Notes under the pieces: generated by a model | What the model was told of the DNA's origin: nothing | The model's database searches: none | What the model saw: the letters and a program-made list of their open reading frames with translations, nothing else | Origin: DATATJ01 sp963789075 | GTDB taxonomy: Bacteria > Acidobacteriota > Vicinamibacteria > Vicinamibacterales > CAVVIG01 | Direction: 5' to 3' | Assembly (NCBI GenBank): GCA_963789075.1 | Contig: CAWBJQ010000014.1 | Span: forward strand, 1,309,031-1,373,030 | Length of the DNA: 64,000 nt | Part shown: in pieces, positions 28,172 to 36,863 of the stretch | How positions within the stretch are numbered: position 1 is the first letter of the stretch | Layout of the letters: every line of letters begins with the position of its first letter | Position numbers and translations under genes: made by a program

Positions 28172-29150
28172 CACGTGGGTTGACGCGGGCGTAGCGCGCG
28201 CGTCGGCCGGCGCGCGAGCTCGCGGATCGAGCGGAGCGGCGCGACTCCGCGCGCCGATAGTAGACAGCGTCTGGCGGCAGCGGCGACGACAGGTAGTCTT
28301 TCGCTTTGAACGGATACTCCGGCCGCGGCTTCGAGGTGATGTACGCCGCGATCTGCTGCGCCTCTTCGTCGGTCAGGCTGCCCGGATCGAGATACGGCAT
28401 CGAGTACCGGATGATCCCCGCCAGCGTATACAGGCGCGAGGCGCCGGCGCCGTCGTTCCAGGAGGCCGGTCCCCACAGCGGCCCGGCCTTCTTGTCGCCG
28501 ATCCAGACGCCCTGGCCGTCGGCGCCATGGCACGTGCTGCATCGTTCGACGAAGAGGCTCTCGCCCTTGTGCGCGTCGAGCCGATCCACCGGAATCAGAT
28601 GCTCGGCCGCGATGGTGTTGTGGCCGCGCCACGCCGGGCTCTTGCCGGTCTCGTAGCCTTCCGAGATCCATCCGATGTAGGCGGCGAGGGCGAGCACTTC
28701 CTTCGACGTGGGCGTGGCCAGCGCGTCGGGCGTTTCGGTGCCATTCTCGCTGCGCCAGAAGCAGTCGACGATGCGATCGACGAGCTGATAGGTGCGGCCG
28801 GACCGCTTGTTGAACTCAGGGAAGACGCCGGCGACGCCGACCAGCGGCAGCGCACGCTCGCGCTGACCGGCGTTCAGATGGCAGTTGGCGCACGTGACCT
28901 GGCCGTGCGCGAGTCGCGGGGCTTCTTTCGGCGTGTCGATGAAGATCCGGTAGCCCCAGCGGATCTCGCGCGCCCGCGCCGAATCGTCCAGCGACCGGTC
29001 CGTCGTGGGATTTTTCGGAACCTCCCAGGCAGTGACCATCGTCGACGTCGCGGGAATCAGGGAAGCCGGCGCTGCGGGCGGCGTGCTGCGCGTGCACCCA
29101 CTCGCCGCGACGGCGAGCGTCAGGCCGACCGCGCAGAGCAGGCGCGTCAC
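28011..29150 (-). CDS. Di-haem c-type cytochrome (TsdA-like), lipoprotein
   Basis: Lipoprotein signal (LTLAVAASGC), then two haem domains: TCANCHLNAGQ and RCSTCHGADGQG, with probable distal ligands (MPYLDPGSLTDEEAQQIAAY). The order and length fit the thiosulfate dehydrogenase/SoxA-like di-haem family, but the enzyme activity cannot be inferred safely. GTG 29150 starts the signal peptide. The recognisable protein ends near 28262 (PPDAVYY). In-frame reading continues Arg/Ser-rich to 28011 across the converging DUF983 gene, so a base error probably hides the true stop. Confidence 0.75.
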   Translation of the reverse strand: MTRLLCAVGLTLAVAASGCTRSTPPAAPASLIPATSTMVTAWEVPKNPTTDRSLDDSARAREIRWGYRIFIDTPKEAPRLAHGQVTCANCHLNAGQRERALPLVGVAGVFPEFNKRSGRTYQLVDRIVDCFWRSENGTETPDALATPTSKEVLALAAYIGWISEGYETGKSPAWRGHNTIAAEHLIPVDRLDAHKGESLFVERCSTCHGADGQGVWIGDKKAGPLWGPASWNDGAGASRLYTLAGIIRYSMPYLDPGSLTDEEAQQIAAYITSKPRPEYPFKAKDYLSSPLPPDAVYYRRAESRRSARSASSRAGRRARYARVNPRVISASDPPDRARRHATGSAARSPHPSGSASSRSTRSRSHRRRARRAGAKTRRG

Positions 29151-29154
29151 GTGC

Positions 29155-29591
29155 CTACTGGACGCTGAGCAGACTGATGTCGAACACGAGCGTCGCGTTC
29201 GCCGGAATGGCCCGCTTCCCGAGCGGCCGATCCGTACGCGAGCTCCGGCGGAATGATGAGGCGCCGCGTCCCGCCGACCTTCATGCCGACGACGCCCTGA
29301 TCCCACCCTTGATCACCTGGCCGGCTCCCAGCACGAAGGTGAACGGGCGCTGATCCGACCGATGTCGAACTGCGTCCCTTTCCCGTCGGTCTTGCTGGTG
29401 TCGTACAGCCACCGCGTGTAGTTCACCGTGATCGTTTTGCCGGCCGTCGCCTCCGCGCCGGTGCCGACCACGAGATCCGTTTGGGTGAACGTGCCGACCG
29501 AGGTCGACGGCGTCGAGGGAGAAGATGAAGAGCCGCAGCCCGCGATCAGCGGCAGGGTGACGAGCGCAAGCACACAGACGAACACACGCAT
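29155..29591 (-). CDS. FKBP-type peptidyl-prolyl isomerase lipoprotein, multiple frameshifts
   Basis: Lipoprotein signal MRVFVCVLALVTLPLIAGC. FKBP blocks are spread over frames: DLVVGTGAEATAGKTITVNY, FTFVLGAGQVIKG, WDQGVVGMKVGGTRRLIIPP, LAYGS and the end NATLVFDISLLSVQ. Shifts fall near 29350, 29302 (a missing base in aagggtggg) and 29215 (an extra c in gctcggg). The joined length of about 145 residues is usual for a single-domain FkpA-like isomerase. It lies between the cytochrome and DsrE-like genes on one strand, probably one transcript. Confidence 0.7.
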
Positions 29592-29601
29592 GAAGGAATC
29601 C

Positions 29602-30300
29602 TCAACCCACGTAGGCGATGGAGTAGCCGCGCTCCTGCGCGCGGTTGACGCCGACAATGCCGGCCGCCACGAAATGACAATTCTCGATGCTGTTGGCCCG
29701 CAGCTCCTTGTAAATCTCCTCGAAGTCGCCGCTGATCCGCCGCGCGGCCATGCTCGCGTACGCGTGCGTCGCCATGTCGCACACCGAGAAATGCACGCCA
29801 TGCTTGATCAGCCCGGTGAGCTCAGTGGTGTAGACGTTCACCACCGGGCGCTTCTTCGTCTTCGGGTCGTTGAAGTCGAGCCGCTCGCCCCAGGCCTCGC
29901 CGTACTTCGCCCACATCGCGTCGGTGAAGGCGAACGGCGTCGCGTGATGCCGCACGCCGACCACCACCGCGAGGTCGGCATCGCCAAGCCCGTAGGCGCT
30001 CTTGCTCGCGCCGTAGTAGTTCGACGCGAACATCGTCGATTCCTCGACGCCGTTCACCGTGGTCGCGTCGAAGAAGAAGCGGTGCTTGCCCTGAATCTGC
30101 TCGAACCAGTCGTCCTGCGAATGGCGGGCCGGTGCCCAGGCCGCGTTCGATTCCGCCGGCGCGACCGGCGCGGCGGCCGAAGCGGTCTGCGCGTGCGCAT
30201 CCGTCGTTGTTGAGCCGAGGCCGACGGCCGCAGCCGCGGTGCTGACGCTGAACAGAAACGACCGTCTGGCGACAGGCGCCCGGCGCTGATCTTCTTTCAT
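29602..30300 (-). CDS. Tat-exported DsrE/F-like protein
   Basis: 233 residues. A twin-arginine signal (RRSFLFSVSTAAAAVGLG) is followed by a low-complexity Ala/Pro linker and one alpha/beta domain: HRFFFDATTVNGVEEST, DLAVVVGVRHHATPF, GVHFSVCDMATHAYASM and FVAAGIVGVNRAQERGYSI. The last block with its preceding Cys resembles DsrE-type sulfur-carrier folds. Sulfur transfer is only inferred. ATG 30300 is chosen because the Tat signal starts just after it, with gcgagga upstream. Confidence 0.6.
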   Translation of the reverse strand: MKEDQRRAPVARRSFLFSVSTAAAAVGLGSTTTDAHAQTASAAAPVAPAESNAAWAPARHSQDDWFEQIQGKHRFFFDATTVNGVEESTMFASNYYGASKSAYGLGDADLAVVVGVRHHATPFAFTDAMWAKYGEAWGERLDFNDPKTKKRPVVNVYTTELTGLIKHGVHFSVCDMATHAYASMAARRISGDFEEIYKELRANSIENCHFVAAGIVGVNRAQERGYSIAYVG

Positions 30301-30395
30301 GCGGTCCTCGCTGGTTGACGACACTCCGATAGCTTATTCCAAGTTCCGGGGAGAGAATACGCACATGAACCGATGTCGCGTTCATTTAAGGACCG

Positions 30396-30441
30396 CTGTG
30401 GCGCAGGTCTTCAGACCTGGTTGTCGTAGCGCTACATTGGA
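30396..30441 (+). repeat. Palindromic repeat 'gcaggtcttcagacctg'
   Basis: caggtct/agacctg forms a perfect short hairpin (about 30404-30419), followed by tagcgcta. It sits where the N-terminus of the beta-lactamase gene should begin. Confidence 0.5.
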
Positions 30442-31952
30442 CGCGCCGGCGGCATCGTCACACGTCGCGCGGACGATGGGGACAATGCCGCGAAGCTGAA
30501 AACCGGGTTCGCGGACATCGATCGCCTGTTTCGAGAGTTCGCGGCGGAAAACCATGTGCCTGGCGCGGCCTGGGGCATCGTCATCGACGGCGAGCTGGCG
30601 CATGTCGGGACGACCGGCCAGCGCGACCTCGCGCCGACGGCACCGGTGACGGCCGACACGGTCTTTCGCATCGCATCGATGACGAAAAGCTTCACGGCCA
30701 TGTCGATCCTGAAGCTGCGCGACGAGGGCAAGCTGTCGCTCGACGACCCGGCCGAGAAGTACGTCCCGGAGTTGCAAGGCCTGAAATATCTCACGACCGA
30801 TTCTCCGAAAATTACCATCCGTCATTTGCTTTCGCATTCGGCCGGATTTCCGGAGGACAACCCGTGGGGCGACCAGCAGCTCGCCGACACCGATGAGCAG
30901 CTCACGGAGATGCTGCGCCGCGGCATTCCGTTCTCCAACGCACCCGGCGTGGCGTACGAATATTCGAACTACGCGTTCGCGATTCTGGGCCGCATCGTGT
31001 CTCGCGTGTCCGGGATGCCGTACACGAGCTACGTGGCGGCCAACATCCTGCGCCCGCTCAACATGACTTCGACGACCCTCGACGTCTCGAGCGTGCCGGC
31101 GAATCGCCTGGCGCACGGGTATCGCTGGGAAGACGAGCGGTGGAAAGAGGAGCCGCAGCTGGCGAACGGCGCGTTCGGCTCGATGGGCGGCATGCTGACG
31201 TCGATTCAGGACCTGAGCCGCTTCGTCGCCACGTTCCTGTCCGCGTGGCCTCCGCACGACGGGCCTGAGACCGCGCCCATCCGGCGTGCGTCGCTGCGCG
31301 AAATGCAGGAGCTCTGGCGTCCCGGCGCCACCTCAGTGACACGCGATGCGACTGGCGCCATTCAGCTCACTGCCGGCGGCTACGGGTTCGGCCTCGGCAT
31401 CTCACAGACCTGCGCGTTCCGCCACGTCGTCGCGCACAGCGGTGGGCTGCCAGGGTTCGGGTCGATCATGCGATGGCTACCGGAGTACGGCGTCGGCATC
31501 ATCGCGTTCGGCAACCTCACGTACACCTCCTGGGGACGCGTCGTCGGCGCGGCTTTCGATCGGCTCGCGAAAACCGGAGGCCTGCAGCCGCGTATGCCGA
31601 AGCCGTCCTCGTCCCTGACCGAAGCGCGCGACGCGGTGTCGCGGCTCGTGATGCGGTGGGACGACAGGCTTGCGGACAGTATCGCCGCCGGAAATCTCTT
31701 CCTCGATCGATCGAAGGAGCGCCGCCGTGCGGAGCTCGACGCGCTTGCACGACACATACGGTGCGTGCACCTCCGGCGCCGGCTTCGACATCGGTTGAAA
31801 ACGCGCTCCGCGGACAGTGGACGATGCCGTGCGAGCGCGGGAGTCTGCAGGTCGCCATCACGCTGGCGCCGACGATGCCGCCGCTGGTGCAGTATCTGGC
31901 CGTGCGTCCGGCGCCGGCCACGCCGCCGCGCACCGATGCGTGCGTTCAATAG
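30430..31952 (+). CDS. Class C beta-lactamase-fold serine hydrolase, 5' end missing, frameshifted
   Basis: Serine hydrolase of the AmpC/esterase (DUF/Beta-lactamase PF00144) family. SxxK is SMTK in RIASMTKSF, YxN is YSN in YEYSNYAF, and the third motif is HSGG in VVAHSGGLPG. The frame opens after a TAG at 30427 and contains ADIDRLFREFAAENHVPG, but no signal peptide or good start; GTG 30556 lies inside the domain. The end breaks frame near 31745 and 31790, then reads RGQWTMPCERGSLQVAITLA to the TAG at 31950. Without these shifts it would wrongly fuse to the next gene. Confidence 0.7.
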
Positions 31953-31956
31953 CGTG

Positions 31957-33231
31957 ATGCTCCGCGACGCCATCGAACGCGCCGTCGCCGATCTGCGCGG
32001 CGATCTCCTCGCCTTCGCGCAGCGGCTGGTCCGCATTCCGAGCACACCGGGATCCGAGGCGCCGGCGCAGCACTGCGCCGCCGACACGATGCGGGCGCTC
32101 GGTCTGGATGTGGCCATCGTCGCAGCGACCCGCGCCGAGCTGTCGTCGCATCCGGCGTTTTGCGACGATGGGATTTCCGTTGAGGCGCGTCCAAACGCCG
32201 TCGGGATCTGGCGAGCGCAGCGAAGGTCGGCGGACGCGCGGTCGATTGTGCTGAACGGACATCTGGACGTCGTGTCGCCGGGCAACGAGGCGCTGTGGGC
32301 CGATTCGCCCTGGAGCGGACGGATCGACGGCGGCCGTCTCTACGGACGCGGCGCCTGCGACATGAAAGGCGGTGTGGCGTGCGCCGTGTACGCGATCGCG
32401 GCGCTGCAGCGCGCGGGGCTCACGCCGGCTGCCGACGTGCTGATCGAGACGGTCAGCGGCGAAGAGAGCGGCGGCGTCGGCACGCTGACCACCATCGTCC
32501 GCGGATATCGCGCGGATGCGGCGATCATCCTCGAGCCGACGAAGCTGCGCCTGTGCCCGGTGCAGGCGGGGGCGCTGACGTTCCGCCTGACGGTGCCCGG
32601 CCGATCGGCGCACGGCGCGCTGAAGCGATCCGGCGTCAGCGCGATCGACAACCTGCGGCTGCTGCTCACGGCCATCGACGATCTCGAGCGCGAGCGGCAC
32701 GCGCGCTTCGTCCACCCGCTCTACCACGATCCTCTGCAGGTGGCGCCCGTCAGCGTCGGCGTGCTGCGGTCCGGCGATTGGCCGTCCACGGTGCCGAATG
32801 AAGCGGTGGCGGAGGGACGCTTCGGCGTCTTTCCCGGTGAGTCGGTGGCGGACGCGAGGCGCGCGCTCGAAGCGGCCATCGCCGACCGGGCCCGCGACGA
32901 CGACTGGCTGCGCGAGCACACTCCGCGCATCGAGTGGATCGAAGGGCAGTTCGAATCGGGCGAGACGCCACTCGACGCGCCGATCGTCCAGCTCCTCGGC
33001 GCGCAGCACGCCGGCGTGACGGGCCAGACGGCAATCGTGGAAGGCGTGACGTACGGATCGGATCTCCGGCTGTTCACGAATCACGCGCAGATGCCGGCCG
33101 TCCTCTACGGGCCAGGCGACGTCGCACATGCGCATGCGGTGGATGAAGCGATCGACATCGAGGAGTTGCTCACGGCCTGCCGCGTGATTGCGGGCACGGT
33201 GGCGGCATGGTCGTGCGGAGTGCAGGAATGA
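31957..33231 (+). CDS. M20-family metallopeptidase (ArgE/DapE-like)
   Basis: 424 residues. Metal and catalytic blocks are intact: LNGHLDVVSPG (His and the following Asp), GRGACDMKGGVACAV, SGEESGGVGT (general base Glu) and a C-terminal GPGDVAHAHAVDEAI with the last His ligand. The lid domain is marked by VPGRSAHGALKRSG. It is a cytoplasmic deacylase or dipeptidase; the substrate is unknown. ATG 31957 lies 4 bp after the beta-lactamase stop, and its TGA overlaps the next ATG (atga), so the three genes form an operon. Confidence 0.85.
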   Translation: MLRDAIERAVADLRGDLLAFAQRLVRIPSTPGSEAPAQHCAADTMRALGLDVAIVAATRAELSSHPAFCDDGISVEARPNAVGIWRAQRRSADARSIVLNGHLDVVSPGNEALWADSPWSGRIDGGRLYGRGACDMKGGVACAVYAIAALQRAGLTPAADVLIETVSGEESGGVGTLTTIVRGYRADAAIILEPTKLRLCPVQAGALTFRLTVPGRSAHGALKRSGVSAIDNLRLLLTAIDDLERERHARFVHPLYHDPLQVAPVSVGVLRSGDWPSTVPNEAVAEGRFGVFPGESVADARRALEAAIADRARDDDWLREHTPRIEWIEGQFESGETPLDAPIVQLLGAQHAGVTGQTAIVEGVTYGSDLRLFTNHAQMPAVLYGPGDVAHAHAVDEAIDIEELLTACRVIAGTVAAWSCGVQE

Positions 33232-34031
33232 CACGCCTGCGGACGCGGATCATGGCCGCCGCGGTCCTGGTGATCTGCGCGGCCGGCGCCGGCTTCGCGC
33301 AACGCCGTGGGCTCTTTGACGGCGCGGGCCGTGAACCAGCCATCCACAACGCGCCCTATGACGGCCGATTTACGTTCGTGCGCGTGAAGTTTGCCACGCC
33401 GCCCGGCGGCTACTGGTATCGCGGGATGCCGATCTGGGCGCACGGGTATCCAACGTCGGAAGCGAACCTGATGCGCATCATGAACGAGGTGTCGTACCTC
33501 AACCCGCATCTCGACGACATGAACGTGCTGACGCTCGACGATCCGGCGCTGTTCAACTATCCGGTCGCCTATATCATCGAGCCCGGCTGGTGGATCCCGA
33601 CCGACGCCGAAGCCGCGGCGCTGCGCACCTACATCGAGAAGGGCGGCTTCGTCATCGTGGACGATTTCAAGGTTCGCGGGTGGGGCGGTGGGATGGGCGG
33701 CGGCGGCTGGGAGAATTTCGAGGAGCAGATGCAGCGCGTGCTGCCGGCGGCGCACTTTGTCGAGATGAACGCCTCGCATCCGATCTTCCACGCGTTCTTC
33801 GAGGTGCGCACCCTCGACAATTTCCCGCAGGCCTACAACGCCGGCCCGGCGATCTTTCGCGGCGTATTCGAAGACAACGACCCGACCAGGCGCCTACAGA
33901 TGATCATCAACTACAACACCGACATCTCGCAGTTCTGGGAGTGGTCGGGGCGGGGGCTGCGCGCGGTCAGCGACACCAACGAGGCGTACAAGCTCGGGGT
34001 CAACTACGTGATCTACGGGCTGACGCATTGA
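33228..34031 (+). CDS. DUF4159-family exported protein
   Basis: 267 residues. A signal peptide (MAAAVLVICAAGAGFAQ) precedes the DUF4159 domain: RFTFVRVKFATPPGGYWYRG, WAHGYPTSEANLMRIMNEVS, LFNYPVAYIIEPGWW, LRTYIEKGGFVIVDDF and the end LGVNYVIYGLTH. The domain resembles a glutamine-amidotransferase-like fold without catalytic residues and often accompanies MoxR/vWA systems, but its function is unknown. ATG 33228 overlaps the M20 stop by four bases. Confidence 0.85.
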   Translation: MTRLRTRIMAAAVLVICAAGAGFAQRRGLFDGAGREPAIHNAPYDGRFTFVRVKFATPPGGYWYRGMPIWAHGYPTSEANLMRIMNEVSYLNPHLDDMNVLTLDDPALFNYPVAYIIEPGWWIPTDAEAAALRTYIEKGGFVIVDDFKVRGWGGGMGGGGWENFEEQMQRVLPAAHFVEMNASHPIFHAFFEVRTLDNFPQAYNAGPAIFRGVFEDNDPTRRLQMIINYNTDISQFWEWSGRGLRAVSDTNEAYKLGVNYVIYGLTH

Positions 34032-34048
34032 TCGCCCCGAAAATGTTT

Positions 34049-34128
34049 ACCACGGAGGACACGGCGGACACGGAGGACACGGAGGAAGATACCAACCGGG
34101 ATTCGAACCTCGCTGTCCTCAGTGGTGG
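34049..34128. repeat. Inverted repeat with 'gaggacacgg' iterations
   Basis: The left arm has four gaggacacgg/cggacacgg units starting accacggagg; the right arm gctgtcctcagtggt closes it. Same family as 1722-1797. It separates DUF4159 from the cytochrome gene. Confidence 0.6.
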
Positions 34129-34144
34129 GGAGGTTCGCCTGCCT

Positions 34145-34150
34145 TATACT
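34145..34150 (+). promoter_or_regulatory. -10-like hexamer TATACT
   Basis: Nine bp before ATG 34159, with no Shine-Dalgarno sequence between; implies a leaderless or nearly leaderless message. Confidence 0.45.
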
Positions 34151-34158
34151 TCTCCCGC

Positions 34159-34560
34159 ATGCGCACAGCCCTCATCTTCTGTTTCTTCTTCTGTTCCGCG
34201 ACTGCTCCGGCCTTCGCCGGCCAGGACGCCGCCACAGCACCGGGCATGATGGACACCCCCGGCGTACACATCCTCAAGGGGCTCACGGTGCCCGAGTTCC
34301 AGGATGAAATGAATTTCATGGTCGTGGCGCTCGGCGTGAACTGCGGCTACTGCCACGTGCGCGGCAACTTCGCGAGCGACGCCAATCCCAGAAAAGACAC
34401 CGCGCGCCGGATGCTGGAGATGGTCAACGCCATCAATCACCAGTTCTTTCCGGACTACAAACCCGCGAAGGAGGAGTCGCGCCTCGGCAAGGTGACCTGC
34501 TACACGTGTCATCAAGGCGCGACGACGCCGAGTCCAGGGCCCGCCGGCGCGATCCGCTGA
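34159..34560 (+). CDS. Small c-type cytochrome (reaction-centre cytochrome-like)
   Basis: 133 residues. Signal peptide, HILKGLTVPEFQDEMNFM (candidate Met ligand), then NCGYCHVRGNF and a second motif TCYTCHQGATTPSP. The spacing FxxEM...CxxCH...ARRMLEMVNAIN matches the 'photosynthetic reaction centre cytochrome c subunit' (PF02276) domain, which is widespread in non-phototrophic Acidobacteria. It is probably a periplasmic electron carrier. Start ATG 34159 has TATACT 9 bp upstream. Confidence 0.8.
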   Translation: MRTALIFCFFFCSATAPAFAGQDAATAPGMMDTPGVHILKGLTVPEFQDEMNFMVVALGVNCGYCHVRGNFASDANPRKDTARRMLEMVNAINHQFFPDYKPAKEESRLGKVTCYTCHQGATTPSPGPAGAIR

Positions 34561-34736
34561 TCGACCCCGGGCGCTCCGTCAACGCCGCGGCCTCATCTTT
34601 GCTCCCAGCCAGCACGCCATCATGGGAACCCAACCGTTTACGGGGTTTTCTGCGCGTCTCTCGAATACAGCTGAGTTGGCTAACTGAACAGGTGACCGGG
34701 AAACCGAACTGAGCCGTTTCCCGGGACGCTACCTCC

Positions 34737-36422
34737 ATGACCAAATTGATTGTGCAGTTCACGCTCCTGGTGTCGATTGTCCTGGGGCTGACGTCCGCCG
34801 CGGTTGCGCAGGAGCGCTTTTGCGACACGTCGGTCTCCAATTGCCGCGTCCCGCTGGTGGCGCTGATTGACGGTGAACAAATCGGGATCGACGTCGGCGC
34901 GTGGGTGATCAAGGATGCGAGGATTCCGGCGGCGCTGATCCGCGCACGACGCCGCGGCGTCCCGGTGCGGATGATCATGGACCCTCGCGCGAACGCCAGT
35001 TTCTCCGGCAACGCGCAGTACATCGCGGACATGGCTGCCGCCGGCGTGCAGATGCGGGCGCGCACGGCGGCTGACATCTGCCACTGGAAGCTGATGATTT
35101 TCACCGGCCAGAACACCGTGGAATTCTCAGGAGCCGACTACGCGCCGTACGAATTCGTGCCCGAGCAGCCGTACGTCAATTACGAAGACGAAGTGATCTA
35201 CTTCTCCACCCGCTTCGTGCAGTCGTTCATGACGACGTTCGACAACATCTGGACGAACACGGCCGACTACGCGGACTTTGCGAACGTGCCCGAGCCGCTG
35301 ACGCGTCTCCATGACACGTATCCCATCAGCCCCGAGCTGAACGTTCCGCCGGCCGACAGCTACACGAATCGCCTGCTGCCGTTGCTGGACGCCGAAACGT
35401 CCCAGATCGACGTGCAGGTGCTGAGCTGGACCGATGACCGTCCCATCGATCATCTGATCGCGGCGCTTCAACGCGGCGTTGTCGTGAATGCCTATGTCGA
35501 CAAAGGCGAATATCGGAACGCCGATCGATCGCGCGATGCCTACAACGTGGATCGACTCTATCTGGCTGGCCGGACGTATCCGGGGCTGCTGACGATTCGT
35601 CAGCCGCATCACGTCGGCTCGAGCCGCCAGAAAACGGTCTGGCTCCACGACTCGACGACGACGATTTTCGGGTCGTCCGATTGGTCGGCGGCCAGCGACG
35701 ATCGCCAGCTCGAAGCGAACATGTTCACGACAGACGCGGATGCGTGGGTCGCGATGCAAGCAATCTTCGCGCGGAAATGGATGAACGGCGCGCCGGGCGG
35801 CATTCAGGAAACGGAACCGTTCACGCCGAAGGGGCCGGACAAGCCGGTGAACGTGTCACCGGCCGACGCCGCGACCAATGTGGCGGTCAGCGGCGCGTCG
35901 CTGACGTGGGACGGCGGGAGTTGGGCGTGGAGCTACGATATTTATTTCGGGGACACACCCGATCCAGGTTTGTTCATATCGACCGGACCGGACTATGGTA
36001 ATGGCATGCGCACGTTCGCACTGCCGCCATCGCTGATCGCCGGGCATACGTACTACTGGAAGATTGTCGGTTACACGGCGGCTGGATTGTTCCGCGAAGG
36101 GCCCGTCACGAGCTTCACGACTGCGGCTGACGCGCTGCCGCCGGCCGAAGCGTGTGCGTCGGTCGTGCTCGACAAGACCGCGCAGTATGTCGGCGCTCCC
36201 GAAGCGAATTGGACGATCATGGTGACTGCGCCGGATGCTACATGTACGTGGGCGGCGGTGTCCGACGCCGACTGGCTCGTGGTCAAGTCGACGATTCCCG
36301 AAGCGCCAGCGGGCTCTGGCGCGGTGAAAATGCGCGCAGTGATCAATACCAGCCAGAAGCGAATCGGCCATGTCGTCGTCGGCGGCGTGACGTATACCGT
36401 CACGCAGGGCAGCGGATCGTAG
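34737..36422 (+). CDS. Secreted phospholipase D-like protein with FN3 and BACON-like domains
   Basis: 561 residues. Signal peptide; two PLD-like repeats (about 30-350) with ARRRGVPVRMIMD and HWKLMIF in the first and ALQRGVVVNAYVD, RQKTVWLHD and FGSSDWS in the second; a fibronectin-type III domain (about 370-465: VNVSPADAATNVAVSGASLT, YYWKIVGYTA); and a C-terminal BACON-like domain (SDADWLVVKS, GHVVVGGVTYTVTQ). Both HKD motifs deviate (no Asp after HWK, Arg for His before QK), so catalysis is doubtful. It lies nine bases before the bactofilin gene. Confidence 0.7.
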   Translation: MTKLIVQFTLLVSIVLGLTSAAVAQERFCDTSVSNCRVPLVALIDGEQIGIDVGAWVIKDARIPAALIRARRRGVPVRMIMDPRANASFSGNAQYIADMAAAGVQMRARTAADICHWKLMIFTGQNTVEFSGADYAPYEFVPEQPYVNYEDEVIYFSTRFVQSFMTTFDNIWTNTADYADFANVPEPLTRLHDTYPISPELNVPPADSYTNRLLPLLDAETSQIDVQVLSWTDDRPIDHLIAALQRGVVVNAYVDKGEYRNADRSRDAYNVDRLYLAGRTYPGLLTIRQPHHVGSSRQKTVWLHDSTTTIFGSSDWSAASDDRQLEANMFTTDADAWVAMQAIFARKWMNGAPGGIQETEPFTPKGPDKPVNVSPADAATNVAVSGASLTWDGGSWAWSYDIYFGDTPDPGLFISTGPDYGNGMRTFALPPSLIAGHTYYWKIVGYTAAGLFREGPVTSFTTAADALPPAEACASVVLDKTAQYVGAPEANWTIMVTAPDATCTWAAVSDADWLVVKSTIPEAPAGSGAVKMRAVINTSQKRIGHVVVGGVTYTVTQGSGS

Positions 36423-36430
36423 CCGGCATC

Positions 36431-36835
36431 ATGGCGTCCCAACCGTTGCCGACCATTCCTGCCACGCTCGCGCTACGCGGCGACATCGAGTCGGGCGAAG
36501 ACGTGCTTATCGCCGGCGACGTGCACGGTGCCATCTGGGCGGAGCGGCGCGTGGTGACCATCGCTGCGGCCGCGGCGATGACCGGCGACATTGTCGCCGC
36601 CGACGTGACGGTGCACGGATCGTTTCAGGGCACGATCCTGGCGAGCGCCGTCGTCGAGATCGCGGCGTCGGGCGACGTACAGGGGCGGATCATCGCTCCG
36701 CGGGTGATTCTGCGCGACGGCGGATCGCTGAACGGCAGCGTCCAGCCCCAGCGGGTCGATGCCGCCTTCCGAGTCGCGCACCACCGCCGGCGCGCGGAGT
36801 CGGAGGCGGCCGCCGAGGAGGCGACTCGCCCCTAG
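36431..36835 (+). CDS. Bactofilin-family polymer-forming protein
   Basis: 134 residues with regular six-residue-spaced hydrophobics typical of a right-handed beta-helix: DIESGEDVLIAGDVHGAIWA, VTIAAAAAMTGDIVAADVTV, GTILASAVVEIAASGDVQG, APRVILRDGGSLNGSV. Bactofilins polymerise without nucleotides as cytoskeletal scaffolds at membranes. Here the tail is Arg/Glu/Ala-rich. It follows the PLD-like gene by nine bases and is probably cotranscribed; it converges on the histidine kinase gene. Confidence 0.8.
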   Translation: MASQPLPTIPATLALRGDIESGEDVLIAGDVHGAIWAERRVVTIAAAAAMTGDIVAADVTVHGSFQGTILASAVVEIAASGDVQGRIIAPRVILRDGGSLNGSVQPQRVDAAFRVAHHRRRAESEAAAEEATRP

Positions 36836-36863
36836 CGCTACTTTTCGTTCATTCGTCGCGCGA

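Noticed and set aside
30556..33231. A continuous frame that would encode a beta-lactamase-M20 peptidase fusion of about 890 residues
   Set aside because: The linking stretch is Arg/Ser-rich noise, while the natural beta-lactamase end (RGQWTMPCERG to a stop at 31950) is read in another frame. The fusion is an artefact of two shifts.
34049..34084. Short direct repeats resembling a CRISPR array
   Set aside because: The units are 9-10 bp with no spacers of constant length, and they belong to the cacggaggacac inverted-repeat family.
34090..34112. aaccgggattcgaacc, like a tRNA T-arm on the minus strand
   Set aside because: No acceptor, anticodon or D-arm can be folded around it. It is a chance match within a repeat element.
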